Counted from the stretch's first letter, positions 8,420-17,423 are shown. The stretch: 64,000 nucleotides of DNA from Erythrobacter sp. QSSC1-22B (GCF_001678665.1 NZ_LZRP01000003.1:124001-188000); one strand, 5' to 3'. Notes: generated by a model not told the origin, from the letters alone. Numbers and translations: made by a program.

Positions 8420-10033
8420 GTGACAGGCAAGGCGACAATACCTCGGGCGACGGCGAGAAGCGGTGGCGACAGGCGCGACGCGGCAGGATCGGGCGCCGAA
8501 CCCGCGGGCGAATCGCGCACCGCTCATCGCTACGACGAAAACGAGGATTTCGGCGTCTCGCTGGCCTATTCGCTCGAGGTGTTCCGGCGCTGGTGGCGCA
8601 TCCAGGTGATCGAGACCGTCGATCAACCTGCGGTCATCGCCGCGCGCCGCGAGGAAGCCTACAATTCGCCGCGCTTTCTGTTCATGCTCGCCATGTCGGC
8701 GGGGATCGCGATTCTGGGCATGCTGCTGTCGTCGCCGGCGGTGGTGATCGGCGCCATGCTCATCGCGCCGCTGATCGGGCCGATCATCGGTGCCGGCTTC
8801 GCGCTCGCCATAGGCGATTACGGCTGGCTGGCCGGATCGGTCCGGGCGCTGGTCGCAGGGACGGCTCTGGGAGTCGGTCTGACCGCGCTGATCGTGTTCG
8901 TCTCGCCGCTGCAGACCATCACGCCCGAGATCGCGGCGCGCACCCAGCCCAATCTGTTCGACCTGGGGGTCGCGGTGTTTTCCGCGCTCGCGGGTGCCTA
9001 TGCGATGATCCGCGGGCGCGAGGGCACTATCGTTGGCGTGGCCATCGCCACCGCGCTGATGCCGCCGCTTGCAGCGGTCGGCTTCGGGCTGGCGACGGCG
9101 AACTGGACCGTCTTCTGGGGTGCCAGCCTGCTCTACATCACCAATCTGATGACCATCGCGCTGGTGGCGACGCTGATGGCGCGGCTTTACGGGTTCAGTC
9201 ACACGCTCTCGGAACGCCAGACCAATTGGCAGACGGTGATCATCGTGGTGATCTTCATCGCGCTGGCGACGCCGCTGTTCTTCTCGCTGCGCCAGATCGT
9301 GTGGGAAACCAACGCGGCGCGGCAGATCCGCGCCACACTGGTGGCAAGCTTCGAGTCTCAGGTGCGGATCTCGGAGATCGATTTCAATCTGGACGCCGAA
9401 CCGATCACGGTCGAGGCCACGGTGCTGACGCCCGAAACGAGCCGCGTTGCCGAGCGGCTGAGCGAGGAATCGCTGACAGCCCTGCTCGCCAGGCCGGTCG
9501 ACCTCGAGCTGACGCAGTTCCTGGTCGGCACCGAGGCCGAAGCGGAAACGGCAGAAATCGCCGCCGCCAGCGCCCGGGAACGACGCGACGAGGTCCAGCA
9601 GGCGCGCGAATTGGGCGCCAGGCTGGCAATGCTCGCAGGGGTGGAAGCGGGCGCGGTCACGATCGACCGCGACAACCGCCGCGCCATAGTCCGCGCGAGC
9701 GGGCTCGGCGGGGCAGGGCTGGCGACGTTCCGCGCGATCGAGCAGCGCGTCGCGGACAATTATCCCGACTGGAACGTGGAGCTGATCCCGCCGCTTTCCG
9801 CGCTGCCGACGATCCCCTTCGCCGATGGCGAGCCGACCGCCCAGGGGCTCGAGAACCTCGAGCTGGCCGCCTGGGCGGCGCAGCGGCTGGGATTGCCGCT
9901 GGCGCTGGAAGGTGGGAGCGTCGCGACGCGCGAAACCGCCGCCGAGATCCTGTCGGAAGCCGGAGTGGAGCCGCAGCTGATCGTCGGTGGGCCCGTCATG
10001 CAGGCGCGCTGGGCGACTGCACCAGAGGAGTAG
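8420..10033 (+). CDS. DUF389 (TIGR00341) family integral membrane protein
   Basis: 537 residues with a soluble N-terminal part, then five or six membrane segments between about residues 85 and 300. The conserved DUF389 core reads LLSSPAVVIGAMLIAPLIGP and ATALMPPLAAVGFGLA. A long C-terminal soluble tail of about 230 residues contains a helical ERRDEVQQARELGARL segment and may be periplasmic or cytoplasmic. Function of the family is not known. The start is a GTG with GGAAG a few bases upstream. It is convergent with a fatty acyl-AMP ligase. Confidence 0.85.
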   Translation: MTGKATIPRATARSGGDRRDAAGSGAEPAGESRTAHRYDENEDFGVSLAYSLEVFRRWWRIQVIETVDQPAVIAARREEAYNSPRFLFMLAMSAGIAILGMLLSSPAVVIGAMLIAPLIGPIIGAGFALAIGDYGWLAGSVRALVAGTALGVGLTALIVFVSPLQTITPEIAARTQPNLFDLGVAVFSALAGAYAMIRGREGTIVGVAIATALMPPLAAVGFGLATANWTVFWGASLLYITNLMTIALVATLMARLYGFSHTLSERQTNWQTVIIVVIFIALATPLFFSLRQIVWETNAARQIRATLVASFESQVRISEIDFNLDAEPITVEATVLTPETSRVAERLSEESLTALLARPVDLELTQFLVGTEAEAETAEIAAASARERRDEVQQARELGARLAMLAGVEAGAVTIDRDNRRAIVRASGLGGAGLATFRAIEQRVADNYPDWNVELIPPLSALPTIPFADGEPTAQGLENLELAAWAAQRLGLPLALEGGSVATRETAAEILSEAGVEPQLIVGGPVMQARWATAPEE

Positions 10034-10053
10034 CGGCCGGCTTTCTTCGGCCG
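10034..10053. terminator. possible short bidirectional hairpin between convergent genes
   Basis: CGGCCG and a second CGGCCG flank an 8-base loop directly after the DUF389 stop and just before the stop of the acyl-AMP ligase on the other strand. No T-run follows on either side, so termination is only suggested by position. Confidence 0.3.
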
Positions 10054-10060
10054 AACGGCC

Positions 10061-11794
10061 TCAGGCGGCGATCTCGAGCGGCTGGATCTCGCCGGTCAGG
10101 TAGAGCTTCTTGGCCTTGGCGCGGCTGAGCTTGCCCGAGCTGGTGCGCGGCAGCGTCCGCGGCGGGACCAGTTCGATCACGCAGTTCATACCGGTGACGC
10201 CACGGACCTTGTCGGCGATCTGGTCGCGCAGCTTGATCCGTTCCTCGGGGTCGGAGACGCGGCAGTGGACCAGCACTGCGGGGGTTTCCTCGCCACTTTC
10301 GTTCTCGACCGCGAAGGCGGCGATGTCGCCGTGGTTGAAGCCGGGCAATTGCTCGACCGCCCATTCGATATCCTGCGGCCAGTGGTTCTTGCCGTTGATG
10401 ATGATCATGTCCTTCGCCCGGCCGACGATGAACAGATAGCCATTGGCCATATAGCCCATGTCGCCGGTATCGAGCCAGCCGCCCACGAGGCTTTCCTCGG
10501 TGGCTGCGTGGTTGCGGAAATAGGAATGCATCACGCTTGTCCCGCGGCACCAGACCTTGCCGATCTGGTGGTCGGCGCGGGCGCTATCGTCCTCGCCGCG
10601 AATCACGACCTCCATACCCGCGATCGGTTTGCCGCAATTGACGATCGCGCGGTAGCGCGCGGGCCTGCGCAGGTCGCGGGGGCGGCCCGAGAGCCGCTCC
10701 TCCTCGACCAGCTCGACGCGGATGCCTTCGCCCGGCGGCATCACGGTGACGGCCAGCGTCGCCTCGGCGAGCCCGTAGCTGGGGGTAAAGGCGGAGGCCT
10801 TGAACCCGGCCTTTGCAAAGGCGTTGACGAAGCTCTGCATCACGTCGGGCCGGATCATGTCCGCACCATTGCCCGCGATGCGCCAGCGCGACAGATCGAA
10901 GCGTTCCTCGACCTGGCTCTGGCTGGAGATGCGCCGGGCGCAGATGTCGTAGCCGAAGGTCGGCGAATAGCTGAGCGTGGTACCCGGGTTGCGGCTGATC
11001 AGATCGAGCCAGGCCAGCGGACGGCGGGCGAAATGCTCGGTCTTGAGATAATCGACCGACATCTGGTTGGCGATCAGCGACAGGAAGCAGCCGACCAGCC
11101 CCATGTCGTGATACCACGGCAGCCAGCTGACCACCCGGTCGCTGCCCTGCGCCTGCATCGAGGTCGCATGGCCATGCAGATTGTGCAGCAGCGCCCGGTG
11201 CGTGACCGCCACCCCGGTGGGGAAGCGCGTCGAGCCGGAGGAATATTGCAGATAGCAGATGTCGTCGGGCTGCGCTTGCGGGAGCGTGCATTCGGGCGCC
11301 GGGCGGGCGGCGAATTCGTCCCAGCTTTCGCCCAGGCAGCCCTGCCGCTCGGCGCCGGCCTTGGCCATGCCGCCGATTTCGCCGGGGTAGAGCAGGATCG
11401 TGGGATCGCTGCTTTCCAGCTGCACCGCGAGCTGGTCGACATAGCTTTCCTTGCCCCCGAAAGTGGTCGGCAGCGGCAGCGGCACGGGCCAGGCACCGGC
11501 ATAGATGCAGCCGCAGAACAGCGCGGCGAATTCGGGTCCGGTCTCGGCGATCAAGGCGACGCGGTCGTCCTTGCCGATCCCCATCGCGACCAGCCGGCGC
11601 GCGGCCTCGAGCGCGTCTTCGCGCATTTCGGTGAACGGATAGGCGTGGATCAGCGTCCCGCGCATATCGTGAAAATTGAGACCTTTTTTGCTGCGCGCGG
11701 CGTAGTCGATCGCCTCGTTGAAGGTGGCGAAATCGGACCGGCGGCGCGGCAGGTCGCAAGCATTCGGCGTCGGCGTCAATGCGTCGTCACTCAT
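10061..11794 (-). CDS. fatty acyl-AMP ligase (FAAL-type AMP-binding protein)
   Basis: Adenylates a fatty acid for transfer to an acyl carrier or other acceptor. The 577-residue protein carries the AMP-binding core YLQYSSGSTRFPTGVAVTHR around residue 170-190, YGLAEATLAVTV around 320, and the hinge region TGDMGYMANGYLFIVGRAKDMIIINGKNHWPQDIE near 440. The C-terminal catalytic lysine region is TSSGKLSRAKAKKLY. The IVGRAKDMIIINGKN stretch and overall fit FAAL rather than CoA ligase, but this is judged by eye. An ATG at 11794 is used instead of a GTG two codons earlier. No polyketide or lipid cluster surrounds it. Confidence 0.83.
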   Translation of the reverse strand: MSDDALTPTPNACDLPRRRSDFATFNEAIDYAARSKKGLNFHDMRGTLIHAYPFTEMREDALEAARRLVAMGIGKDDRVALIAETGPEFAALFCGCIYAGAWPVPLPLPTTFGGKESYVDQLAVQLESSDPTILLYPGEIGGMAKAGAERQGCLGESWDEFAARPAPECTLPQAQPDDICYLQYSSGSTRFPTGVAVTHRALLHNLHGHATSMQAQGSDRVVSWLPWYHDMGLVGCFLSLIANQMSVDYLKTEHFARRPLAWLDLISRNPGTTLSYSPTFGYDICARRISSQSQVEERFDLSRWRIAGNGADMIRPDVMQSFVNAFAKAGFKASAFTPSYGLAEATLAVTVMPPGEGIRVELVEEERLSGRPRDLRRPARYRAIVNCGKPIAGMEVVIRGEDDSARADHQIGKVWCRGTSVMHSYFRNHAATEESLVGGWLDTGDMGYMANGYLFIVGRAKDMIIINGKNHWPQDIEWAVEQLPGFNHGDIAAFAVENESGEETPAVLVHCRVSDPEERIKLRDQIADKVRGVTGMNCVIELVPPRTLPRTSSGKLSRAKAKKLYLTGEIQPLEIAA

Positions 11795-11905
11795 AAGCAC
11801 TATGATATCCGTGAAAAGTCAGGGCCTTGCGGCATCCCTTGTGAACCCCCGGCAACGCGGCGTCGTTTGGCGCGCCGCGATAAACTTTCCCAATCGGTAA
11901 CGAGT

Positions 11906-12544
11906 ATGGCACCATTATGGCAAATGGACCACAGTGATCGTCCCCAGAAGGCGAGGAAGCGCTCGCCCCGACCGCTCGATCCCGCGCGACTGGAGGAGCT
12001 GGCGCTGTCTTATGTGGCGCGTTTCGCGACCACTGCGGGCAAGCTGCGGACCTATCTCAAGCGCAAATTGCGCGAGCGCGGCTGGGTCGCGGATGGGGAG
12101 GAAGGCGATCGCGACGCCGACTCCCCGCCGCCACCCGATATCGAGGCGCTGATCGAGCGTTTCGTCGCGCATGGCTATGTCGACGATGCCGGTTACGCGC
12201 GGATGCGCAGCGCCGATTTGCTGCGGCGCGGTTATGGCGCGCGGCGGGTGTCGCAGCAGCTGATGCAGGCGGGCATCGCCGAGGATCTGCGCGCCGATGT
12301 CGCTCCCGAGGAGGCAGAACGCCGCGCCGCAGCGCTGGCGCTGGCGCGAAAGCGGCGGTTCGGACCCTTCGCCGTGCGCGAGGCTCTGGCGGGCGAGGAA
12401 GCGCACCGGCTGCGCGAAAAGCAGCTTGCGGCGATGGTGCGCGCGGGCCATGATTTCGACCACGCCCGCCGGGTGCTCGATGCAGCCAGCCCAGACGAGC
12501 TCGCGCAATGGGTCGAAGAGGCCCGGGAAGATTCCCCGTCATGA
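11906..12544 (+). CDS. recX: regulatory protein RecX family
   Basis: Modulator of RecA filaments. The 212-residue frame contains the repeated three-helix RecX pattern: ALSYVARFATTAGKLRTYLKRKLRERG, then IERFVAHGYVDDAGYARMRSADLLRRGYGARRVSQQLMQAGI, then a third repeat ending AMVRAGHDFDHARRVLDA. The open frame runs far upstream through the opposite gene, but the protein begins near the ATG at 11906 or 11924. An acidic insertion (DGEEGDRDADSPPPPD) between helices is unusual. It is followed 13 bases later by the DUF192 lipoprotein gene. Confidence 0.82.
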   Translation: MAPLWQMDHSDRPQKARKRSPRPLDPARLEELALSYVARFATTAGKLRTYLKRKLRERGWVADGEEGDRDADSPPPPDIEALIERFVAHGYVDDAGYARMRSADLLRRGYGARRVSQQLMQAGIAEDLRADVAPEEAERRAAALALARKRRFGPFAVREALAGEEAHRLREKQLAAMVRAGHDFDHARRVLDAASPDELAQWVEEAREDSPS

Positions 12545-12557
12545 AAGCCGCCCCGCT

Positions 12558-13040
12558 ATGAAAGCAGTTCTCGCCCCGCTCCTGATGGGCCTGCTCGCCG
12601 CCTGTTCGCCGCAACCCTCGGCCGAAGCGACGCCAAGCGCCGCGCCGGTCGCGAGCGTGCATCCGGTCTCGGGGCTCGAGGTCATTCCGCTCACCGTGAC
12701 GAGCGGCGAGACAGTCCATCGCTTCGATGTCGAGCTCGCGGCAAGCCCCGAGGCGCAGGAGCGCGGGCTGATGTTCCGCACCGAGCTGGGCGACCAGGAA
12801 GGGATGATCTTCCCCTCCGATCCGCCGCAGGTGCGCGGCTTCTGGATGAAGAACACCCCGCTCCCGCTCGACATCATCTATGTCGGCGAGGATGGCCGGA
12901 TCCTCAACATCCATCCGATGACCACGCCCTATTCGCTCGATTCGCTCTATTCGACGGGTATCGCCAGCGGCGTGCTCGAATTGCGCGGCGGCCGGGCGGA
13001 AGAGCTGGGCATCGCCAAGGGCGATCTGGTCGAGTGGTGA
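12558..13040 (+). CDS. DUF192 domain lipoprotein
   Basis: 160-residue protein with a lipobox (GLLAAC, cysteine 16) predicting attachment to a membrane on the periplasmic side. The DUF192 domain covers roughly residues 50-160: AQERGLMFRTELGDQEGMIF, FWMKNTPLPLDIIYV and GVLELRGGRAEELGIAKGD. The biochemical role of DUF192 is unresolved. The ATG at 12558 is preferred because it gives the signal sequence; the ATG at 12541 is in another frame and stops after six codons. A 15 bp tandem repeat follows its stop codon. Confidence 0.88.
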   Translation: MKAVLAPLLMGLLAACSPQPSAEATPSAAPVASVHPVSGLEVIPLTVTSGETVHRFDVELAASPEAQERGLMFRTELGDQEGMIFPSDPPQVRGFWMKNTPLPLDIIYVGEDGRILNIHPMTTPYSLDSLYSTGIASGVLELRGGRAEELGIAKGDLVEW

Positions 13041-13050
13041 TCACACCTAT

Positions 13051-13090
13051 GCCTGGCGACGATATGCCTGGCGACGATCTGCTTGGCGAC
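13051..13090 (+). repeat. 15 bp tandem repeat, 2.7 copies
   Basis: The unit GCCTGGCGACGATAT is at 13051-13065, repeated with one change at 13066-13080, then a partial GCTTGGCGAC. It starts ten bases after the DUF192 stop. Several similar short repeats lie at gene ends in this window. Confidence 0.85.
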
Positions 13091-13119
13091 TCAGGGCAAA
13101 TCGGCTAACCGCGCCGCCC

Positions 13120-13518
13120 ATGGGTATCCTTGCGAAAATCTTCACCTGGTGGAACGGTGCCACCATCGGCACCTCGCTGCACACCGCGCGCAAGGGCATC
13201 AAGGTGGGCACCGACGGGCAGGGCAACGTCTATTACCGCGGCAAGCAGAAGCACGGCGATGGCCGCGAGCGACGCTGGGTGATCTACCAGGGCGCCAACG
13301 ATGCCAGCCGCGTGCCCAGCGAATGGCACGGCTGGCTCCACGGCTCGTTCGACGATGTGCCCGAAAGCCATCTGCCCCCGCCGCATATCTGGGAAACCGA
13401 ATATTCGCCCAACGCCACCGGCACCATGGCTGCCTATCGCCCGGCGGGCGCGCTGGAGCGCGGTGGCAAGCGGGCGCGCGCGACCGGCGATTACGAAGCC
13501 TGGTCGCCGGACGCCTGA
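13120..13518 (+). CDS. NADH:ubiquinone oxidoreductase accessory subunit NDUFA12
   Basis: Alphaproteobacterial homologue of the mitochondrial complex I accessory subunit NDUFA12 (B17.2). The 132 residues show the typical pattern: FTWWNGATIGTSLHTARKG, VGTDGQGNVYYRGK, RRWVIYQGANDASRVPSEWH and the basic/aromatic C-terminus ATGDYEAWSPDA. It associates with the peripheral arm of complex I (known for the family). It lies in a tight row with the downstream DUF2155 gene four bases away. No other nuo genes are in the window, as is usual for this gene. Confidence 0.92.
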   Translation: MGILAKIFTWWNGATIGTSLHTARKGIKVGTDGQGNVYYRGKQKHGDGRERRWVIYQGANDASRVPSEWHGWLHGSFDDVPESHLPPPHIWETEYSPNATGTMAAYRPAGALERGGKRARATGDYEAWSPDA

Positions 13519-13522
13519 TCGC

Positions 13523-14062
13523 ATGACGCGCCTATCCGCGTTTCTCCCGGTGCTGCTGGGTCCGGCCCTGCTGCTGGCCGCCTGCACCGAGGAGCCGCCC
13601 GAACCCGATCCGGTCGCCACCACCATTCCCGAAGGCTTGCGCGATTCCGCCCCGGCTCAACCCGCTGTCGGCGACGAAGCGCAGATCGGCACCCCACTGG
13701 CCGAGCGGGTGGCGACGATCGGACTGCTCAACAAACGCAACAATCTCTCGCAGGAGCTGGAGATGGCGCCGGGCGAGTCACGCCGCGTCGGCGATGTGAT
13801 CGTGCGGCTGCGAGCCTGCGAGCGGACCGCTCCGTGGGAACTGCCTCAGGAGGTCGGGGCCTTTGTCCAGGTGCTGACCCTTGAGCGCGGGTCGGAGGGC
13901 GATTTCCGGCGGATATTCTCGGGCTGGCTGTTCAAGAACGCCCCCAGCGTCAACGTCGTCGAGCACCCGATCTACGATGTCTGGGTCAAGGATTGCACGA
14001 TGGAATTTCCGGGCGAGGGTGCGGATGGCGAATCGGGCGAGGAACCCGAAGCCGGAGCCTGA
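13523..14062 (+). CDS. DUF2155 domain lipoprotein
   Basis: 179-residue predicted lipoprotein with lipobox LLAAC at cysteine 21. The DUF2155 core spans about residues 85-165: GDVIVRLRACERTAPWELPQ, DFRRIFSGWLFKNAPS and VEHPIYDVWVKDC. An acidic tail of 18 residues follows the core. The ATG is four bases after the NDUFA12 stop, a spacing that suggests cotranscription. Its last 91 bases overlap the end of the convergent aat gene, so the tail is read from DNA that also codes on the other strand. Function of DUF2155 is unknown. Confidence 0.85.
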   Translation: MTRLSAFLPVLLGPALLLAACTEEPPEPDPVATTIPEGLRDSAPAQPAVGDEAQIGTPLAERVATIGLLNKRNNLSQELEMAPGESRRVGDVIVRLRACERTAPWELPQEVGAFVQVLTLERGSEGDFRRIFSGWLFKNAPSVNVVEHPIYDVWVKDCTMEFPGEGADGESGEEPEAGA

Positions 14063-14709
14063 AGGAATGCCGCCCAGGCCTCGGGCAGCGTCCGCTCGGG
14101 TGCCCCGCGGGCATTGGCAACCAGTTCCAGATACCGCGCCTGCGGCATCGCCACCGCCCCCAGCGAAGCGAGATGGCCGGTCATGAACTGGCAGTCGAGC
14201 ACGCGGTAGCCGGCCGCTCTCATGCAGGCGACCAGCCAGGCAAGCGCTACCTTGCTGGCGTTGTCCGCCCGGCTGAACATGCTTTCGCCGCAGAACACCC
14301 GGTCGAAAGCCACCCCGTAGAGCCCGCCGACCAGCTCGCCATCCAGCCGACATTCGACCGAATGGGCATGACCGGCGCGGTGCAGCGCGCGATAGCTCGC
14401 CTCGATCCGCAGGCTGATCCAGCTTTCGGCATGTTCCTCGCGCGGCTGGGCGCAGGCGTCGATCACCGCGTCGAAATCGCCATCCACGGTGACCGCGAAC
14501 CGCTCGCGCCGGATCAGCTTGCGCAGGCTCTTCGAGAGGCGAAACCCGTCGAGCGGGATGATCGCGCGCTCGCGCGGTTCGACCCAGAACACCTCGTCGT
14601 CCTCGCGGTGGTCCGCCATCGGGAACACCCCTGCGCGATAGGCGTGCAGCAACAGTTCGACCGGGATCGGCTCCGGCACAGCGGCGGGATCGGGCGGCGG
14701 CGCATGCAT
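13972..14709 (-). CDS. aat: leucyl/phenylalanyl-tRNA--protein transferase
   Basis: Adds Leu or Phe from tRNA to proteins with N-terminal Arg or Lys, marking them for ClpAP degradation (N-degron pathway). The sequence has AYRAGVFPMADHREDDEVFWVEPRERAIIPL near the N-terminus, HAHSVECRLDGELVGGLYGVAFDRVFCGESMFSRADNASKVAL in the middle and DCQFMTGHLASLGA later, all family hallmarks. It is 245 residues with a Ser/Pro-rich stretch before a final VQSLTQTS. The last 91 bases overlap the convergent DUF2155 gene. Confidence 0.93.
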   Translation of the reverse strand: MHAPPPDPAAVPEPIPVELLLHAYRAGVFPMADHREDDEVFWVEPRERAIIPLDGFRLSKSLRKLIRRERFAVTVDGDFDAVIDACAQPREEHAESWISLRIEASYRALHRAGHAHSVECRLDGELVGGLYGVAFDRVFCGESMFSRADNASKVALAWLVACMRAAGYRVLDCQFMTGHLASLGAVAMPQARYLELVANARGAPERTLPEAWAAFLQAPASGSSPDSPSAPSPGNSIVQSLTQTS

Positions 14710-14817
14710 CCCGGCTCTCTAGCAGGCCGAAGCGCAAAAAACCGCCCCGAAAAGCCCGCGCAATAACCAATACCTTGCCATCGCGCGCCGCTAGGGTTAC
14801 GGGCCGCGACCGGCTGC

Positions 14818-14893
14818 AGGGGTGTAGCTCAGTTGGTAGAGCATCGGTCTCCAAAACCGAGGGCCTGCGGTTCGAGTCCGCACACCCCTGCCA
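14818..14893 (+). tRNA. trnW: tRNA-Trp (anticodon CCA)
   Basis: A 76-base cloverleaf with encoded CCA. The acceptor stem pairs AGGGGTG (14818-14824) with CACCCCT (14883-14889), discriminator G at 14890. The anticodon arm is TCGGT-CTCCAAA-ACCGA, giving CCA, and the T arm contains GGTTCGAGTCC. tRNA-Trp commonly sits just before secE-nusG, as here with an insertion. Confidence 0.97.
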
Positions 14894-15099
14894 TTTGCCA
14901 GCCTGCCATTTTGCCGGCCTGGCATTTTCCTGGCTATCCCTTCCCGCAATCCGATCCCGAACCCTGCGCATTGCTCGCGGGCGGGTGGGCGCTCGCGTCC
15001 CCTGCAGTGGTGCCGATGTGCCACGGCCGGGAACCCGGCTGTGATCGGGTGGTTGATAGGCTCCGGACCATAGTAAATGGTTTCACAAGGAGTCCGCCG

Positions 15100-15249
15100 A
15101 TGTCGAAACTGTCCTTCCGCAGCAGCAGTCCCGATCGCTGGACCATGCCCAAGGGCATGGGCGACACCAGCGTGCGGCGCCACACCCACGGCCGGATCCA
15201 GCCGCTCAATCCGCCAAGCTTTCTGGAGCGGTTGTTCGGAGCGCGCTGA
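15100..15249 (+). CDS. small basic protein of unknown function, 49 aa
   Basis: A 49-residue frame begins with ATG at 15100 after a strong AAGGAG ribosome site seven bases away. It is rich in Arg, Ser and Pro, with MPKGMGDTSVRRHTHGRIQPL in its middle and no membrane segment. A strong bidirectional hairpin terminator lies 38 bases after the stop. I do not recognise the family; ribosome site, terminator and intergenic position between tRNA-Trp and a minus-strand gene support it as real. Confidence 0.6.
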   Translation: MSKLSFRSSSPDRWTMPKGMGDTSVRRHTHGRIQPLNPPSFLERLFGAR

Positions 15250-15287
15250 CGCAGCCTGATCACACCGCATAAGTTACACCGCATGGA

Positions 15288-15322
15288 AAAGGGGCCGGAA
15301 GCATCACGCTTCCGGCCCCTTT
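15288..15322. terminator. bidirectional rho-independent terminator
   Basis: A 15 bp perfect stem, AAAGGGGCCGGAAGC paired with GCTTCCGGCCCCTTT, encloses loop ATCAC. A and T runs flank it on both strands, so it can serve the 49-residue gene and the convergent symporter gene. Confidence 0.85.
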
Positions 15323-15353
15323 CGTGTGTCGAACCCGCGAAGGCCCGCGCGCG

Positions 15354-16886
15354 TCAGTATTCCTCGGGCTCTTCCGGGGTATCCTTGTGGAAGTCCTTGC
15401 CCGCGGTGCGATCTCCGCGCGAGAGCTTGAACACCACGCCCGAGAGCAAGGCCAGCGCCAGCAGGTTGGGCAGCGCCATCGCGGCGTTGGAGATGTCGCC
15501 CAGCCGCCAGACCAGCTGCGATGGCTGGGTCGCGCCGACATAGATCGCGATGCACCAGATCACCCGCCAGAGGATGTGGAGCACCTTCTCGCCGCCACGG
15601 GTCGAACCCGGAACGCGGTCGTAGAGGAAGGTGATCGCCCGCTCGCCGTAATAGCTCCAGGTCAGGAGCGTGGTGAAGACGAACAGGATCAGCGCCACCG
15701 AAGCGACCAGCGTGCCCAGCGGGATCGAGGCGATCTCGTAGGGGAATGCCGCGGCGAAGGCGCCCGAGGTGGTGACGAAGCCGCTTTGCGCGGTGGTCCC
15801 CAGATCGGATTGCCAGACATGCTCGACCGCCTGGCCCTGGAAGGTGAAGTCGCCCTGCACCGTGAGGATGACCAGCGCGGTCATGGTGCAGATCACCATC
15901 GTGTCGATGAAGGTACCCAGCATCGCCATCCGGCCCTGCTGCTCGGGATCGTTGGTCTGCGCGACCGCGTGCGCGATCGGGGTGGAGCCCTGGCCGCTCT
16001 CGTTGGAGAACAGCCCGCGTGCCACGCCCGCGCGGATGGCGAGGATGATCATCGCCCCGGCAAAACCGCCGCTGGCGCTCTGGAAGTTGAAGGCGCCGTA
16101 GAAGATGCGCCCGAAGGTCTCGGGCAGATCGCCGAAATTGAGGATCAGCGCGATCACCGCCATCACGATATAGGCGCCGGCCATGAAGGGGACGACGCTC
16201 TCGGCGACCTTGCCGATCGATTTGATCCCGCCGATGATGACCACGAACACCGCGATCGCGATCACCAGACCGCCGAACCAGCGTTCCCAGCCGAACAGCT
16301 CGTTGAGCCCGCTGGCGACTTCGTTGGCCTGGATCGAATTGCCCGTCACCAGCGCGCTGAACAGCGTGCCGAGGCAGAACAGGATCGCGAGCCAGGTCCA
16401 TTTCGGCCCCAGCCCCATCATGATGTAGGTCATCGGACCGCCGCGATAGACGCCGTCCGAAGTCTTCTCGCGGTAGCGGATCGCGAGGCTGCCTTCCGCA
16501 AATCCCAATGCCATGCCGAAGATCGCGGTCACCCACATCCAGAAGATCGCTCCGGGGCCGCCCAGCGCGATCGCGGTGGCGACGCCTGCGAGGTTACCGG
16601 TGCCGACCTGGCCCGAAAGCGCGGTCGAGAGTGCGGCAAAGGGCGAGATTTCGCCCGCGCCCGCGCTCTTGCGGCCCTTGAACAGTCCGGCGAAGGCGCT
16701 GCCCAGCTTGACGATGGGGTAAAACCGCAGGCCGATCATGATGTACAGCCCGATCCCCAGCAGGATCAGCGTCATCGGCGGGAAAGGGATGACCTCGACC
16801 CCGTTCCAGGTGCCGCCCCAGATGAAGTCGGAAATATTGGTGACGCGGTCGATCAAAGAGAACGACCCGGTATCGCTTGCGGCCAT
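15354..16886 (-). CDS. sodium:alanine/glycine symporter family protein (AGCS)
   Basis: Polytopic inner-membrane carrier of about 510 residues taking up alanine or glycine with Na+ (family knowledge). Signatures include ISPFAALSTALSGQVGTGNLAGVATAIALGGPGAIFWMW near residues 80-120, YRGGPMTYIM, and FSNESGQGSTPIAHA around 300. Ten or more hydrophobic segments can be seen. An ATG at 16886 is chosen over a TTG one codon earlier. The gene lies on the minus strand between tRNA-Trp and secE, interrupting an otherwise common order, and ends at the shared terminator. Confidence 0.93.
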   Translation of the reverse strand: MAASDTGSFSLIDRVTNISDFIWGGTWNGVEVIPFPPMTLILLGIGLYIMIGLRFYPIVKLGSAFAGLFKGRKSAGAGEISPFAALSTALSGQVGTGNLAGVATAIALGGPGAIFWMWVTAIFGMALGFAEGSLAIRYREKTSDGVYRGGPMTYIMMGLGPKWTWLAILFCLGTLFSALVTGNSIQANEVASGLNELFGWERWFGGLVIAIAVFVVIIGGIKSIGKVAESVVPFMAGAYIVMAVIALILNFGDLPETFGRIFYGAFNFQSASGGFAGAMIILAIRAGVARGLFSNESGQGSTPIAHAVAQTNDPEQQGRMAMLGTFIDTMVICTMTALVILTVQGDFTFQGQAVEHVWQSDLGTTAQSGFVTTSGAFAAAFPYEIASIPLGTLVASVALILFVFTTLLTWSYYGERAITFLYDRVPGSTRGGEKVLHILWRVIWCIAIYVGATQPSQLVWRLGDISNAAMALPNLLALALLSGVVFKLSRGDRTAGKDFHKDTPEEPEEY

Positions 16887-17154
16887 CAAGGCACCCCCAT
16901 AATTGGCCCCCTGCTCCCGGGCCCTGCTTCGAAGCGAGGCACGCTATCGCCGCGGCGGAGTAAAAACCAGCCCAAAGTCGCGGCTTTCGCGGGCCCGCCC
17001 CGGCGCGCTTGCAATCGGATACGCATGGCCCTAGATGCGAACTGTCTTCCGACATCGATGGCACGGTTCAGCCCCTCCCGACTTGAAACGGGGCGGCGAT
17101 CCCCCCATTCCGGAAGGCAGACAGTTTCGATCGCAGATGATGAGGGCGTCCCGG

Positions 17155-17361
17155 ATGGCCGAGAAAACCAAGAAGACATCGCCGGCAGAGTTCGTGAACC
17201 AGGTTCGCGCCGAAACCAGCAAGGTCGTGTGGCCGACCCGCGAAGAGACCGTACGCACGGCGATCTTCGTGTTCATCATGGTGATCATCCTCTCGCTGTT
17301 CTTCCTCGGGATCGATTCCATCTTCGGCGCGGTGGTCTCCTGGCTGCTGACGCTGGGCTGA
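17155..17361 (+). CDS. secE: preprotein translocase subunit SecE
   Basis: Essential single-helix component of the SecYEG channel. The 68-residue protein has the amphipathic PAEFVNQVRAETSKVVWPTREET followed by one hydrophobic helix TAIFVFIMVIILSLFFLGID, the minimal SecE form. The ATG at 17155 follows GAGGG about nine bases upstream; the longer open frame to 17035 is not SecE-like. nusG starts 62 bases downstream. Confidence 0.95.
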   Translation: MAEKTKKTSPAEFVNQVRAETSKVVWPTREETVRTAIFVFIMVIILSLFFLGIDSIFGAVVSWLLTLG

Positions 17362-17423
17362 TCGCCCTTTCCATCCATCGACGCGTCCGGCACGCGACAG
17401 GTCACTCTTCGACAAGGTAATCC

